Source of the DNA: Rhizobium rhizogenes
Lineage (GTDB): Bacteria; Pseudomonadota; Alphaproteobacteria; Rhizobiales; Rhizobiaceae
Length of the DNA stretch: 64,000 nt
Direction of reading: 5' to 3'
Assembly (NCBI RefSeq): GCF_002005205.3
Contig: NZ_CP019703.3
Coordinates: 124,001 to 188,000, forward strand
Shown here: positions 25,113 through 33,984 of the stretch, in pieces
Layout of the letters: each line of letters begins with the position of its first letter
How positions within the stretch are numbered: position 1 is the stretch's first letter
The notes under the pieces: model-generated
Databases searched by the model: none
The model's input: the letters and a program-made list of their open reading frames with translations, nothing else
Told to the model about the DNA's origin: nothing
Position numbers and translations under genes: made by a program

Positions 25113-26987
25113 TTAAGGTACAACTCTGCCGTTGGATGAATTAGCCTCCTGAAACGCTTCCTTTACGTGGCTGATCAAAGCACGTTCAGTCTCGTTAAGC
25201 GGCGTGGAGGTGGAGAATATTGCCCATAGTCGCCGCGGCGGGACTAAATGGTCGAGAGAGAACGTGTCCACGATCCCTGCCTCGATCTCCTTGATCATCA
25301 CCGACGCTGGCAAGATCGTGCCAAGAGGTGAACGACGCAAAACCGAGACGATCAGAGGTACCGAACCCAACCGCATTACCGGCTCGAGCTGCACAGTAGA
25401 CTTCGCAAGTGCCGTCAGAAGAGTTTGATGCATTGTGAGCTGTGAAGGTGCCAGAAGGAGCGGGATGCTCCTCAGCTCGTCTGCCGAAACTCTCTCGGCC
25501 TGAGGCGCAAAATTCAGCTTCCTATTGACGATCAGGACGACGTCTTCGCTGCGGCCAATTAGTAGAGAGCCTACTTGCGGATCGATCCTACCAACGACAG
25601 CAATATTGAAACGGCCGGTTAGAACGCCATGATGCAGTACATGTCGAGGGCCCTCCACAACCTCGATTTGGCAGTTCGGAAATTCATTGTGAAATGCGCT
25701 AAGCGCCACGGCCATGCATTCGGACGTCAAGGAATCTGCGCTCCAACTCACCGGTAACGCAATCCGAATTGATTGTTCAAAGGCCGCAGCTATGTGGCTT
25801 CGTTCGCCCAGAGTGTCGTTGAAAGCCCTCTCAACGCCGACAAACAGCGAATGCAGCCTTTCAGCATCATCGGTCGGTTCAGAACCGGTCTTCTTCCGGT
25901 CGATAAGCCTTGTCCCGAGCGCATATTCGATCTGTTCAAGCTGGGCCGGTATCATCGGAGCAGTCCGTCCGGCGACGCGGGCAGCGCTCGCCATGCTGCC
26001 GGTCTGCACCACACGATTCACGGTAGAAATCTGCTTCAGGCTAACCTTGGGATGGAAATTCGTGGCTTCGGACCAGCCCGAAGGGGCCTCGACGCCTTTG
26101 CGGACATCATTTAGCAGATTTAACAGAAGTTCATGGTCGTTAGAGAGCTCTGCGGTCACGCAGCACGACGGACTGCGAATTACCGGAACCGCAGTGATGC
26201 CCTGGATGCGAAGACGCTGGGGTACAGTCAGTTGGGGCAGAAGTAGATCCGACTTGCGGATGTCGTCGATGAGCCCTCGGAGATCCTGCAGACTTCGATC
26301 GGTGGTGGAAATCCGTGATGTCGCGATACCGCTGGAGCGGTCGAATTTCGTGTCGCTTTGCAGTGTACCCGGCAGATCGGGAATTTCGGTTTTTGGAGCA
26401 ATGTCACCACGCTCGGGTCGCTCCCCAACCGTATGGGTCAGCCTCGTCCAATGGTCTGGAGCAACGACAACAGAAGGTCCGGATACCCCAGTACCGATGG
26501 TATGTTGGATCTTGAGCTGCCCGAGTGGCACCGCGTCTGACAGAAGATGGCTGGGACCGTTCTGCATTCCGAAGGCGCCAGTACCCGTGAAGATCAAGTC
26601 TACATAAGGGTGGTCGGGTTTGGAATGGAAGCGGCGGATCGCCGTGATTACAGCGTAGGAAATTGCTGTCCAGGTATAGTCAACGTCTAATTTGAGGATG
26701 ACGGGCGCCGAAGGCGCCGCGCTGCCGCCAAGTTTGGCATGACTCAAATATTCCTCGGCAAGGAGGAGACGAACACTGCGATTGTACAGCCAGACCGCCG
26801 AGCGTAGCGGAAAGGAGTTACGCCCTTTGCGACCAAAAAGCGTCACTCCAATCTGGGCTTCGAGCGTGCTGAGCTTGGCACTCAATGCCGATGGTGTGAG
26901 ACCAAGCTTCGCGGCCGCATGCGCCATCGTTGGACTGTCGCAACTGACAACGAAAGCTGCCAGATGCGGAAAGTCGATCTTGGGCAT
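25113..26987 (-). CDS. Tandem LysR-type regulator (two LysR units in one protein)
   Basis: This 624-residue protein carries two winged helix-turn-helix units. The first is at residues 1-65 (FPHLAAFVVSCDSPTMAHAAAKLGLTPSALSAKLSTLE) and the second at about 318-380 (LKQISTVNRVVQTGSMASAARVAGRTAPMIPAQLEQIE). Each is followed by a substrate-binding-like region; the second (ALPVSWSADSL..., VVEGPRHVL) is the better preserved. LysR regulators are normally about 300 residues, so this is a duplication or fusion. It lies downstream of and on the same strand as the MmgE/PrpD gene (52-bp gap), which suggests it controls block A, probably with the opine or a breakdown product as inducer. Confidence 0.8.
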   Translation of the reverse strand: MPKIDFPHLAAFVVSCDSPTMAHAAAKLGLTPSALSAKLSTLEAQIGVTLFGRKGRNSFPLRSAVWLYNRSVRLLLAEEYLSHAKLGGSAAPSAPVILKLDVDYTWTAISYAVITAIRRFHSKPDHPYVDLIFTGTGAFGMQNGPSHLLSDAVPLGQLKIQHTIGTGVSGPSVVVAPDHWTRLTHTVGERPERGDIAPKTEIPDLPGTLQSDTKFDRSSGIATSRISTTDRSLQDLRGLIDDIRKSDLLLPQLTVPQRLRIQGITAVPVIRSPSCCVTAELSNDHELLLNLLNDVRKGVEAPSGWSEATNFHPKVSLKQISTVNRVVQTGSMASAARVAGRTAPMIPAQLEQIEYALGTRLIDRKKTGSEPTDDAERLHSLFVGVERAFNDTLGERSHIAAAFEQSIRIALPVSWSADSLTSECMAVALSAFHNEFPNCQIEVVEGPRHVLHHGVLTGRFNIAVVGRIDPQVGSLLIGRSEDVVLIVNRKLNFAPQAERVSADELRSIPLLLAPSQLTMHQTLLTALAKSTVQLEPVMRLGSVPLIVSVLRRSPLGTILPASVMIKEIEAGIVDTFSLDHLVPPRRLWAIFSTSTPLNETERALISHVKEAFQEANSSNGRVVP

Positions 26988-27039
26988 ACTAACCTCGGAT
27001 GAATGTGCGCATCAGAACCTTGCGCGAGCTCTGGAGACC

Positions 27040-28365
27040 CTATGCTGAAAAGATATCGGACAACCGGGTTGCCTTGTCCAGATCACGGATCGCCCAAACA
27101 TGCTTTCCGAAATCGGCCACCCTCGACTGCCTTGCGCGGGAAATGCCTCCCGCCAGTTTCCTGGTGATTTCCTCCCATCCGGCTGGATCGTCGGGCGCCC
27201 CTCGCGGCACACGCCGCCGCTCGGCCAGTCGCTTTCCGTCCAGGAAGACCACTTCGATGTCGGGGTTGTCCGAATCCTCACTCCGCGCGAACATCGCCAC
27301 CTTGACCAATAGCTCGGAAACGTCCTCATGTGCGATGGCGTTCGTTTCAAAATCGTTCAGCGTTAACTCGCCTTGGAGCAGGGCGGTCGCCACCGTATAG
27401 TTCATGCTGAACTTCGCCTCGATTCCCGTTCTCGGCTTCGGAAAGCGCAGATAGCGGATGCACTCGTCGCGGACGAAACAGTTGATCCGTTCGATCGCTT
27501 TGATGTCGAAACCAGACAGCGCTCGGATCGTCAATGCGCCATCAATTGCAAGATGGGTGCAGCTGCAGCAAGGATAAAGCTTTACTGCAAGGCCGGGGGT
27601 AACAAGTTCCCAAGGGTTGCCGAGAGCTGGCAACGTTGCTGCTGATCCGCCTGTGAATGCATCCAGGAAACCGGATGGTGCCTCAAGGATGCCAGATCCG
27701 GCCGTGAAGTCGCTTTCTGCCAGCTTTGCAGCAAGGAAGCCAGCTTGAGCGGCCCGGCCGCAATGCAAACTCTTCGTCATCGTTCCGGTGTTGCCAAGGA
27801 TGCCCCCGGCAAAGGAGCACGCGATCGCGAGTGCGTGCTCCGTTTGGCGCGCGTCGAGGCCACGCAAGTTGGCCGCAGCGCCGGCAGCTGCGAGAGTCCC
27901 GAGCGTCGACATCGTATGCCACCCTTGGCGCGTATGTGCGCTGCCCACTGCGATGCCAAGCTTGCAGGCGATCTCGATCCCGACTGCATAGGACCGCAGG
28001 AATGCCCGGCCGCTCGCTTGCGTTTCGAAGGCCGTCGGCAGCAGCGCACTGACGATCGGGGCACTCGGATGGCCATTCATCGAGAACTCGCTCGTATCAT
28101 CAAAGTCGTCTGCATGCGCGCAGGTGCCGGTCAGAAGAGCCGCCAGTGCAGGATCGCTCCAGCAACCTAGACCAGGGACGGGAATGCCCTCCCGATCGTT
28201 CCCTGGTGCGCATACTGCAACGAGAATTTCTACAGGCCGAGACGCCGTGCCAGCATATATGCAAGCGAGTGTGTCGGCCACATGGATCTTTGCGCGCTCG
28301 GACACAGACTGAGGCACTTCCCGCACATGGGCGATGAAGTCGGAAAGCTCGGCTGTTATGGACAT
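27040..28365 (-). CDS. MmgE/PrpD-family protein
   Basis: This 441-residue protein has the family pattern: THADDFDDT-like region (GTCAHADDFDDTSEF), NGHPSAPIVSALLP, SLHCGRAAQAGFLAAKLA and KLYPCCSCTHLAIDG. Members include 2-methylcitrate dehydratase, cis-aconitate decarboxylase and iminodisuccinate epimerase, all acting on di- or tricarboxylates. Cucumopine and mikimopine are tricarboxylic imidazo-pyridines differing in stereochemistry, so an epimerase or related role on the opine is an attractive guess, but only a guess. It starts 92 bp downstream of the ABC ATPase gene. Confidence 0.8.
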   Translation of the reverse strand: MSITAELSDFIAHVREVPQSVSERAKIHVADTLACIYAGTASRPVEILVAVCAPGNDREGIPVPGLGCWSDPALAALLTGTCAHADDFDDTSEFSMNGHPSAPIVSALLPTAFETQASGRAFLRSYAVGIEIACKLGIAVGSAHTRQGWHTMSTLGTLAAAGAAANLRGLDARQTEHALAIACSFAGGILGNTGTMTKSLHCGRAAQAGFLAAKLAESDFTAGSGILEAPSGFLDAFTGGSAATLPALGNPWELVTPGLAVKLYPCCSCTHLAIDGALTIRALSGFDIKAIERINCFVRDECIRYLRFPKPRTGIEAKFSMNYTVATALLQGELTLNDFETNAIAHEDVSELLVKVAMFARSEDSDNPDIEVVFLDGKRLAERRRVPRGAPDDPAGWEEITRKLAGGISRARQSRVADFGKHVWAIRDLDKATRLSDIFSA

Positions 28366-28457
28366 GACAATGTTCGGACTTGTGCGCCTTGGAAATGAAG
28401 AAAACAGGCCATGTCTTGGGCACCTAGCGGAGACGCCGGCCGTAATTCGCCAACTGT

Positions 28458-29243
28458 TTAGGAGATTCGCTCCAGGAATTCGGCCGTGCGAGCGTTTTGG
28501 GGGCGACCAAAAATCTGCTCTGGTGGCCCCTGTTCAATGATGGAGCCCTTATCCATCACAACGACTCGGTCGGCCACCTCTCGTGCGAAACCCATTTCGT
28601 GAGTGACGACGATCATGGTCATGCCCTTGCCGGCGAGTTCTTTCATGACAGAGAGAACTTCGCCGACCATTTCCGGATCAAGTGCGCTGGTCGGCTCGTC
28701 AAAAAGAACAATCTCGGGCTTCATCGCGAGAACGCGAGCAATTGCTACACGCTGCTGCTGGCCACCCGAGAGTTGCGCGGGATACTGATCTCGCTTATCG
28801 GCCAATCCGACGCGCTCCAGCAGGGCAATTCCTTCCTGGATCGCCTCTTGCCTCGGGCGCTTTAGAACATGAACGGGAGCCTCGATGATGTTCTGCAGAG
28901 CGGTCAGATGCGGAAATAGATTGAAGCGCTGGAAAACCATGCCAACATTCCTGCGGATTGCGGCCTTTTCCTTCTCGCTGAGTGGGACCTTTTTACCGCC
29001 TGCGAGCTTGTTGCTCACAAGTGCGCCATTCAGGTAGATCTCACCGCTCTGGATTTGCTCCAGATGATTGATACAACGGATAAGCGTCGTTTTGCCGGAG
29101 CCGGACGGACCGATGACGACAACGGTCTCCTTAGGTTGGACCGTCATTGAAACATTCTTGAACACGCTCAGGGTACCGAACGACTTGCTTACGCCGCGGA
29201 GTTCCACGGCAGGTGCCACGCTGGCTTTGGATTGATCGGCCAT
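28458..29243 (-). CDS. Polar amino-acid/opine ABC transporter, ATP-binding protein
   Basis: This 261-residue ATPase is of the GlnQ/HisP/OccP type: Walker [11 protein letters not shown], signature [17 protein letters not shown], Walker [13 protein letters not shown] and switch His in VVTHEMG. It powers uptake with the two permeases and the binding protein encoded just upstream. Its start is separated from the permease stop by 1 bp, so the two are translationally coupled. The location makes it the probable opine importer of block A. Confidence 0.93.
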   Translation of the reverse strand: MADQSKASVAPAVELRGVSKSFGTLSVFKNVSMTVQPKETVVVIGPSGSGKTTLIRCINHLEQIQSGEIYLNGALVSNKLAGGKKVPLSEKEKAAIRRNVGMVFQRFNLFPHLTALQNIIEAPVHVLKRPRQEAIQEGIALLERVGLADKRDQYPAQLSGGQQQRVAIARVLAMKPEIVLFDEPTSALDPEMVGEVLSVMKELAGKGMTMIVVTHEMGFAREVADRVVVMDKGSIIEQGPPEQIFGRPQNARTAEFLERIS

Positions 29244-29244
29244 T

Positions 29245-30012
29245 TCAGGTTTCCATCTGTAACAGGTTGGGGGCGTTCGACTCGGGCTCGCGCGCAGCAG
29301 TGCGAGGACTCCAGGACAGCCGGTTCTCGATCCATTGTTGAAGGACGGTCCACACCCCGGTCAGCACGAGATAGTAGACGGAGATCGCCGCATAAACTTC
29401 GAAGGTCTTGAAGTTTTGCGATCGCAGGCTGTCGGCGACGTGTACGAGTTCTGGAACGGCGATGACGCTCAGGAACGCAGTGGTCTTGAACATCATGTTG
29501 CATTGGTTTCCGAGCGAGGGGAGGATGATGCGAAGCGCCTGGGGGAGGATGATCCGGCGCATCGCCAACGACGGCAACATGCCCAATGCCTGTGCGGCCT
29601 CGCTTTGTCCTTTCTCGACCGATCGGATGCCGGCCCGCGTGATCTCGCTCATATATGCTGCTTCGTGCAAGCTGAATGCGAATATGCCAGCGACAATCGC
29701 TCCGCTGATGGAAAACGCCGGCGTCGTGATTGTCGACGGGAAGATGTCAACACCGATCAGGTAGGGCAGCCCAAAATAGATTAGAAACAACTGCACGAGG
29801 ATAGGAGTTCCTCGGAAGAACCAGACGTAAAGCCAGTTGAAACCTCTAAGCGCGCCATACAGGCTCAGTCCGAATAGTGCCAGGAACAGTCCCGCAATGA
29901 TCCCGACCGCCATTGATGTGAGAGTGACGGAGACGGTGAGCCAGACAGCATATATAAGCTGCGGTGGTGGCGAGAAAACCAGCTCGAGGAAATAGTGCAG
30001 GTCAAAGTTCAT
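29245..30012 (-). CDS. Polar amino-acid/opine ABC transporter permease (HisM/OccM-like)
   Basis: This 255-residue inner-membrane protein has about five hydrophobic helices and the permease EAA motif [33 protein letters not shown]. Helices near the N-terminus ([21 protein letters not shown]) and [20 protein letters not shown] are typical of HAAT-family transporters. It follows its sister permease by 87 bp and abuts the ATPase gene. Confidence 0.92.
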   Translation of the reverse strand: MNFDLHYFLELVFSPPPQLIYAVWLTVSVTLTSMAVGIIAGLFLALFGLSLYGALRGFNWLYVWFFRGTPILVQLFLIYFGLPYLIGVDIFPSTITTPAFSISGAIVAGIFAFSLHEAAYMSEITRAGIRSVEKGQSEAAQALGMLPSLAMRRIILPQALRIILPSLGNQCNMMFKTTAFLSVIAVPELVHVADSLRSQNFKTFEVYAAISVYYLVLTGVWTVLQQWIENRLSWSPRTAAREPESNAPNLLQMET

Positions 30013-30099
30013 GATTGAGCTCCCGGAGCAACTTCGCCGCCTTCATGAGACCGAGTGGCGTTCGAGCGACTACGCTCGCCGAATTGGGTGCGGACCAGG

Positions 30100-30822
30100 T
30101 CATATCGAAACGAAGCCCTTTGAATAACGCTTCTCCAATGCTTCTTGGAGAAAGCTCCAAGCGGTTGTGAGCGCGAGGTAGTAGATCGATACGCCGAGAT
30201 AGACCTCGAAGGTTTTGTAGGTCACTGAATTCACTGCGTCGGTGATAAACAGCATCTCTGGAACCGCGATCAGGTACAGCAACGATGTCGCCTTGAACAT
30301 GCCGTTCATCTGATTGCCAAGTGGAGGCAACATGATGCGAATTGCCTGTGGCAGAATGATCCGCTGCATGAGAAGCCCCGGCGTCATGCCGACGGCCCTG
30401 CCGGCATCCCACTGGCCATGGTCGACCGAAGCGATAGCGCCGCGAGAAATTTCGCTGAAGTATGCCGCCTCATGGAGCGCGAAGGCGGTCACCCCCGCGA
30501 CAATCGCCCCGCTGATCGAAATGAAGCCGAACAGATGCACGTCCTGCGGAAAAAGATCGACATTCGTCAGATAGGGGAGGCCGAAATAGATCAGAATGAC
30601 CTGCACAAGGAGCGGTGTGCCGCGAAACACGAAGATGTAGGCGCTGTTGAACCAGCGGAGCACGCGCCATCGTGATAGTCCGAACAGGGACAAGACAAGC
30701 CCCAACACCACACCGATGACCATGGACGCGAACGCGACCAGAACCGTCGTGAGCAGACCGCGCAGAAGGGCGGGCCGGGGATTGAAGACAAAATCCAGGA
30801 AAAAGGCGATATCGAACTGCAT
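30100..30822 (-). CDS. Polar amino-acid/opine ABC transporter permease (HisQ/OccQ-like)
   Basis: This 240-residue permease is paralogous to the next one. Features are [20 protein letters not shown], the EAA-type loop DAGRAVGMTPGLLMQRIILPQAIRIMLPPLGNQ and several membrane spans. It is read after the binding-protein gene (141-bp gap), with ATPase and second permease following. Confidence 0.92.
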   Translation of the reverse strand: MQFDIAFFLDFVFNPRPALLRGLLTTVLVAFASMVIGVVLGLVLSLFGLSRWRVLRWFNSAYIFVFRGTPLLVQVILIYFGLPYLTNVDLFPQDVHLFGFISISGAIVAGVTAFALHEAAYFSEISRGAIASVDHGQWDAGRAVGMTPGLLMQRIILPQAIRIMLPPLGNQMNGMFKATSLLYLIAVPEMLFITDAVNSVTYKTFEVYLGVSIYYLALTTAWSFLQEALEKRYSKGFVSI

Positions 30823-30963
30823 GTCGATAATGTCCCCGTTTCTTATTGTGTTCGAGTTCCGTTGCCGAGGACCTTACCTCTTGCGCGGAGGGCTGCCGCC
30901 GAAGCGGCAGGCCAGGAGTGTACACCTACTCGAACCTATCGAGCGTTGGGCATCTGCGGAAAA

Positions 30964-31863
30964 TCATGGGCACTGCTTGTCGTTGCGGCAAAGCTCGACA
31001 TGGCCGTCCATGCCCCAGGTCTTGGCGGCCTGCTCGACATAGCCGCTTTCGTAGAGAGAGACATAAGCCTTGCGTACGGCTTCTTGCAGCGCAGGGTCGT
31101 CCTTGCGAAGCACAATACCGATGGTGAGGGGGTCGATCGGTAGACCGCCGATCTCATATTTATCGCCGGTGAGCTTCTTGAAGTAGGAGAGTGTCATCGC
31201 GTCGCTCACGAAAGCGTCCACACGTTTCAGATCGAGCTGCCGGAACGTGACCGTATTCTGCGGATAGGACTGGATCTCGATCGGTGGCTTGCCTTCGGCG
31301 CTGACCTTGGTGTTGGCTTCCTTCAGTAGGCGTTCGTTGGTGCTCGAGACCAGAACCGCGACGCGGTGTCCTGAAAGATCCTCGTAAGTCTTGATATTGA
31401 GGGGGTTTCCTTTCGGGACAAGGAGGCCCATCCGCTCGCGCACGTACTCCACGAAATTGTATTTTGCGACGCGAGCTAGACTTTTCGAATTGTTCGACAT
31501 GACTGCATCGCATTTACCCGTGTCCAAAGCAGCGAAGATACTGGCGAACGGATAGTGGACGACTTCGGTTTTGATACCCATCGCCGGGCCAATCGCCGAC
31601 ATTACGTCAACATTGAAGCCTTTCGGCGTGACGCCGTCTTCATCCAGGAAGCCGCCGGGGGGATTGCCGAGTTCGGTGCACATGACAATCTTGCCGGCCT
31701 TCGCCAGTTTTTCGGTTGGCTCGACGCTCTTCGTGATTCCCGAAGCCGCCTGGCTGTTTTCATATGCTTTGCCTTCGGATGGCTCCGCCGCCTTTGCTGC
31801 CGGTGCGATACAGACTCCGGCAAGAAGTAGATTCACGATCAATGCGTAAGAACGAATTCTCAT
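30964..31863 (-). CDS. Periplasmic substrate-binding protein of amino-acid/opine ABC transporter
   Basis: This 299-residue protein has a signal peptide (MRIRSYALIVNLLLAGVCIAPAAKA, cleavage near residue 25). It then follows the family-3 solute-binding fold: GKIVMCTELGNPPGGFLDEDG, PKGFNVDVMSAIG, KCDAVMSNNSKSLARV and PLTIGIVLRKDDPALQEAV. It delivers its ligand to the two permeases. Given the hydantoinase-like and hut genes around it, the ligand is likely the opine (cucumopine/mikimopine or its lactam). Confidence 0.92.
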   Translation of the reverse strand: MRIRSYALIVNLLLAGVCIAPAAKAAEPSEGKAYENSQAASGITKSVEPTEKLAKAGKIVMCTELGNPPGGFLDEDGVTPKGFNVDVMSAIGPAMGIKTEVVHYPFASIFAALDTGKCDAVMSNNSKSLARVAKYNFVEYVRERMGLLVPKGNPLNIKTYEDLSGHRVAVLVSSTNERLLKEANTKVSAEGKPPIEIQSYPQNTVTFRQLDLKRVDAFVSDAMTLSYFKKLTGDKYEIGGLPIDPLTIGIVLRKDDPALQEAVRKAYVSLYESGYVEQAAKTWGMDGHVELCRNDKQCP

Positions 31864-32020
31864 TGTATTCCCCTTTCTTCTTCACGATGTTAGATCGTTT
31901 TCACTACGCGGGACGCATCTCCTGTGATCGAGAATTACGTCCAGGTGTTTTGGTTTCGGCAATGGGCGATGGTCGCTGGCTATTCTCCGCTGTTGTTGTC
32001 ATGGACGCACCGCTAAGCTG

Positions 32021-33982
32021 TCATTGCTGCAAAAGCCGGTTTTCCTCCGCGAGTGCATTCGGGATTAAATCGAGCGTCGCTCTTTTGCTTTCCTTGATGA
32101 AGCGCGAAACCGTATTGCGTACGAGGGTTGCTCTGACCGAAGCGTCATAATCAAAAGAACGGACGGCCAGGGCAGCCCGGACGTCGATGGGCCAGATGGC
32201 GTCGAACGCCTGTCGCGTTTCACAATGCGAGAATCGGTTGTTGCCCTTGATCATGGCCGACCTGGCTGCCTCAGTGGCCTTCATATCGATCGTGAAGTCA
32301 TCGCGAATTACCACCCCGTAGGCCGCGCGAGCTTTTTCAGCTGAGACGACGCCCCGCTTTACGTCCGCGAGCACAAGCTCGGGATCTCTCTCTGACGCTG
32401 GCCCAAACCCGCCCCCCGCCGGAGTGATCAGGCGGACGACGTCACCCCGCTTGAAGTGGAGAACGTCAATCTTGCCGATCTCACGTTCATCCTTCGTGTC
32501 GGGGTTGACGATGACGCGCGCGAGGGATCCGGCTTCGCCGCCCATGATACCCCATGGAGTGAATTTGAGCCGATCCATGCCGCGCACCGTCATGACGGCC
32601 TCAACGTCGGTGTTCTCCAGATCCAGGACCACCGAGGCGCCGCTGCGCCAACGACCCGGTGCCTGGCTGTCGATGACAAGGCCGTATCGTTGAACGCGCA
32701 TGATAGTTTCGACTTCGATAGTCTCCGCCGGCACGGTCAAAAGTGAGCCCGACCGGTTGTCGACGCCATCGATACCGTCGTGTCCTATTTTACCGCCACC
32801 GCCGCCGCAAATTGGATTGATCACGCTCACACGCTTGCCGCCATGAAGACGGTCGCGTCCGGTGACCACGATGATCCCCGACATACCCGGGCCAGCTGCG
32901 GCCAGTCCTCCGGGGATTGCGGCGTTCAAGCAACCAAGCACAACGTCGTAGACGCGGGTCGACGCGGTGACGCGTGATCCGCCGGCGGCTGGGAAGTTCG
33001 CATTGATGATCGTTCCGCGGGGAGCGATGATCTTGACCGGCCGCAGAAGGCCACGGTTCCGGGGAGCGTCTGGCGCCTTTGTCAGGATATAGTAGATTAG
33101 CGATTGCAGGGTATAGGGATGTGTGGTCGAGCCAGTGACATAGTTGAAGGCTGCGAGGACCTGAGGATCCGTTCCGGTAAAATCAAACAGTAAATCGCTG
33201 CCGGTGACCGTCATCTTCGCATGGATATTGATGAATTCACCGGCCTTCATACCCTCAATGTAGTCGGCGAACTCGTAAATTCCGTCGGGAATTTCGGCGA
33301 TAACCTCCCGGGCCCTCGCTTCTGATAGGGCGAGCGTTGCATCCATCCCGTCGATGACTTCCTGCGTCGAATACCGATCACAGAGTTGGCCGAGACGCAC
33401 ATCCATGCTCTTCATAGCAGAGAACATTGCTTGGATATCGCCCCACAGCTCCGATGAGATGCGGCTGTTATCGAGCAAAATGTTTCTGACGGCCTCGTTG
33501 AGAACTCCCTCGCGATACAGAAGCACGGGGCGGAGCCTCAGCCCCTCCTGAAATGTTTCCGTAAGTGTCGGCGCTATGCTTCCGGGAACCGCGCCGCCGA
33601 TGTCTGAGGCATGCACGAAGGCCCATGCCAGCGCTATGAGCCGGCCGTCGCGGAAGATCGGATGCACCAGCGACACATCCATCATATGGGTGACCATGCC
33701 GTCGCTTGAGAATGGATCATTGGTTATGATGCAGTCTCCAGGCTTCAGGGAGGAAATTGGGATATCACCGAGACCGCCCTTGACCGACAGTCCGATGAAG
33801 GCGCTGACACCGGTATTTACGGGGTAGGCGAATGCTTCACCCTCAGCATTTGCCAATGCGCACTGGAAATCCTGAACGAGCTTCACGAAGGTTGTGTGAG
33901 CCGTACGCTGAAGGGTCGAGGATGCTTCTTCGACGATCGCGTTGAACCGGTTCGCCATGATTGCAGTTTGTACGGGATCCAT
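32021..33982 (-). CDS. HyuB-type hydantoinase B/oxoprolinase subunit
   Basis: This is 653 residues from MDPVQTAIMANRFNAIVEEAS, the standard HyuB start. The frame is open 34 codons further up, but these overlap the hyuA gene and are not conserved-looking. Typical motifs are TLQRTAHTTFVK, GDCIITNDPFSSDGMVTHMMD, PRNRGLLRPVKIIAP and the glycine-rich ICGGGGGKIGHDG...TPAGGGFG. With HyuA it forms an ATP-dependent enzyme that opens cyclic amides (5-oxoproline, hydantoins, acetophenone carboxylases). Its start follows the hyuA stop by 2 bp. A role in opening the lactam form of the opine is a reasonable inference. Confidence 0.88.
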   Translation of the reverse strand: MDPVQTAIMANRFNAIVEEASSTLQRTAHTTFVKLVQDFQCALANAEGEAFAYPVNTGVSAFIGLSVKGGLGDIPISSLKPGDCIITNDPFSSDGMVTHMMDVSLVHPIFRDGRLIALAWAFVHASDIGGAVPGSIAPTLTETFQEGLRLRPVLLYREGVLNEAVRNILLDNSRISSELWGDIQAMFSAMKSMDVRLGQLCDRYSTQEVIDGMDATLALSEARAREVIAEIPDGIYEFADYIEGMKAGEFINIHAKMTVTGSDLLFDFTGTDPQVLAAFNYVTGSTTHPYTLQSLIYYILTKAPDAPRNRGLLRPVKIIAPRGTIINANFPAAGGSRVTASTRVYDVVLGCLNAAIPGGLAAAGPGMSGIIVVTGRDRLHGGKRVSVINPICGGGGGKIGHDGIDGVDNRSGSLLTVPAETIEVETIMRVQRYGLVIDSQAPGRWRSGASVVLDLENTDVEAVMTVRGMDRLKFTPWGIMGGEAGSLARVIVNPDTKDEREIGKIDVLHFKRGDVVRLITPAGGGFGPASERDPELVLADVKRGVVSAEKARAAYGVVIRDDFTIDMKATEAARSAMIKGNNRFSHCETRQAFDAIWPIDVRAALAVRSFDYDASVRATLVRNTVSRFIKESKRATLDLIPNALAEENRLLQQ

Positions 33983-33984
33983 TT

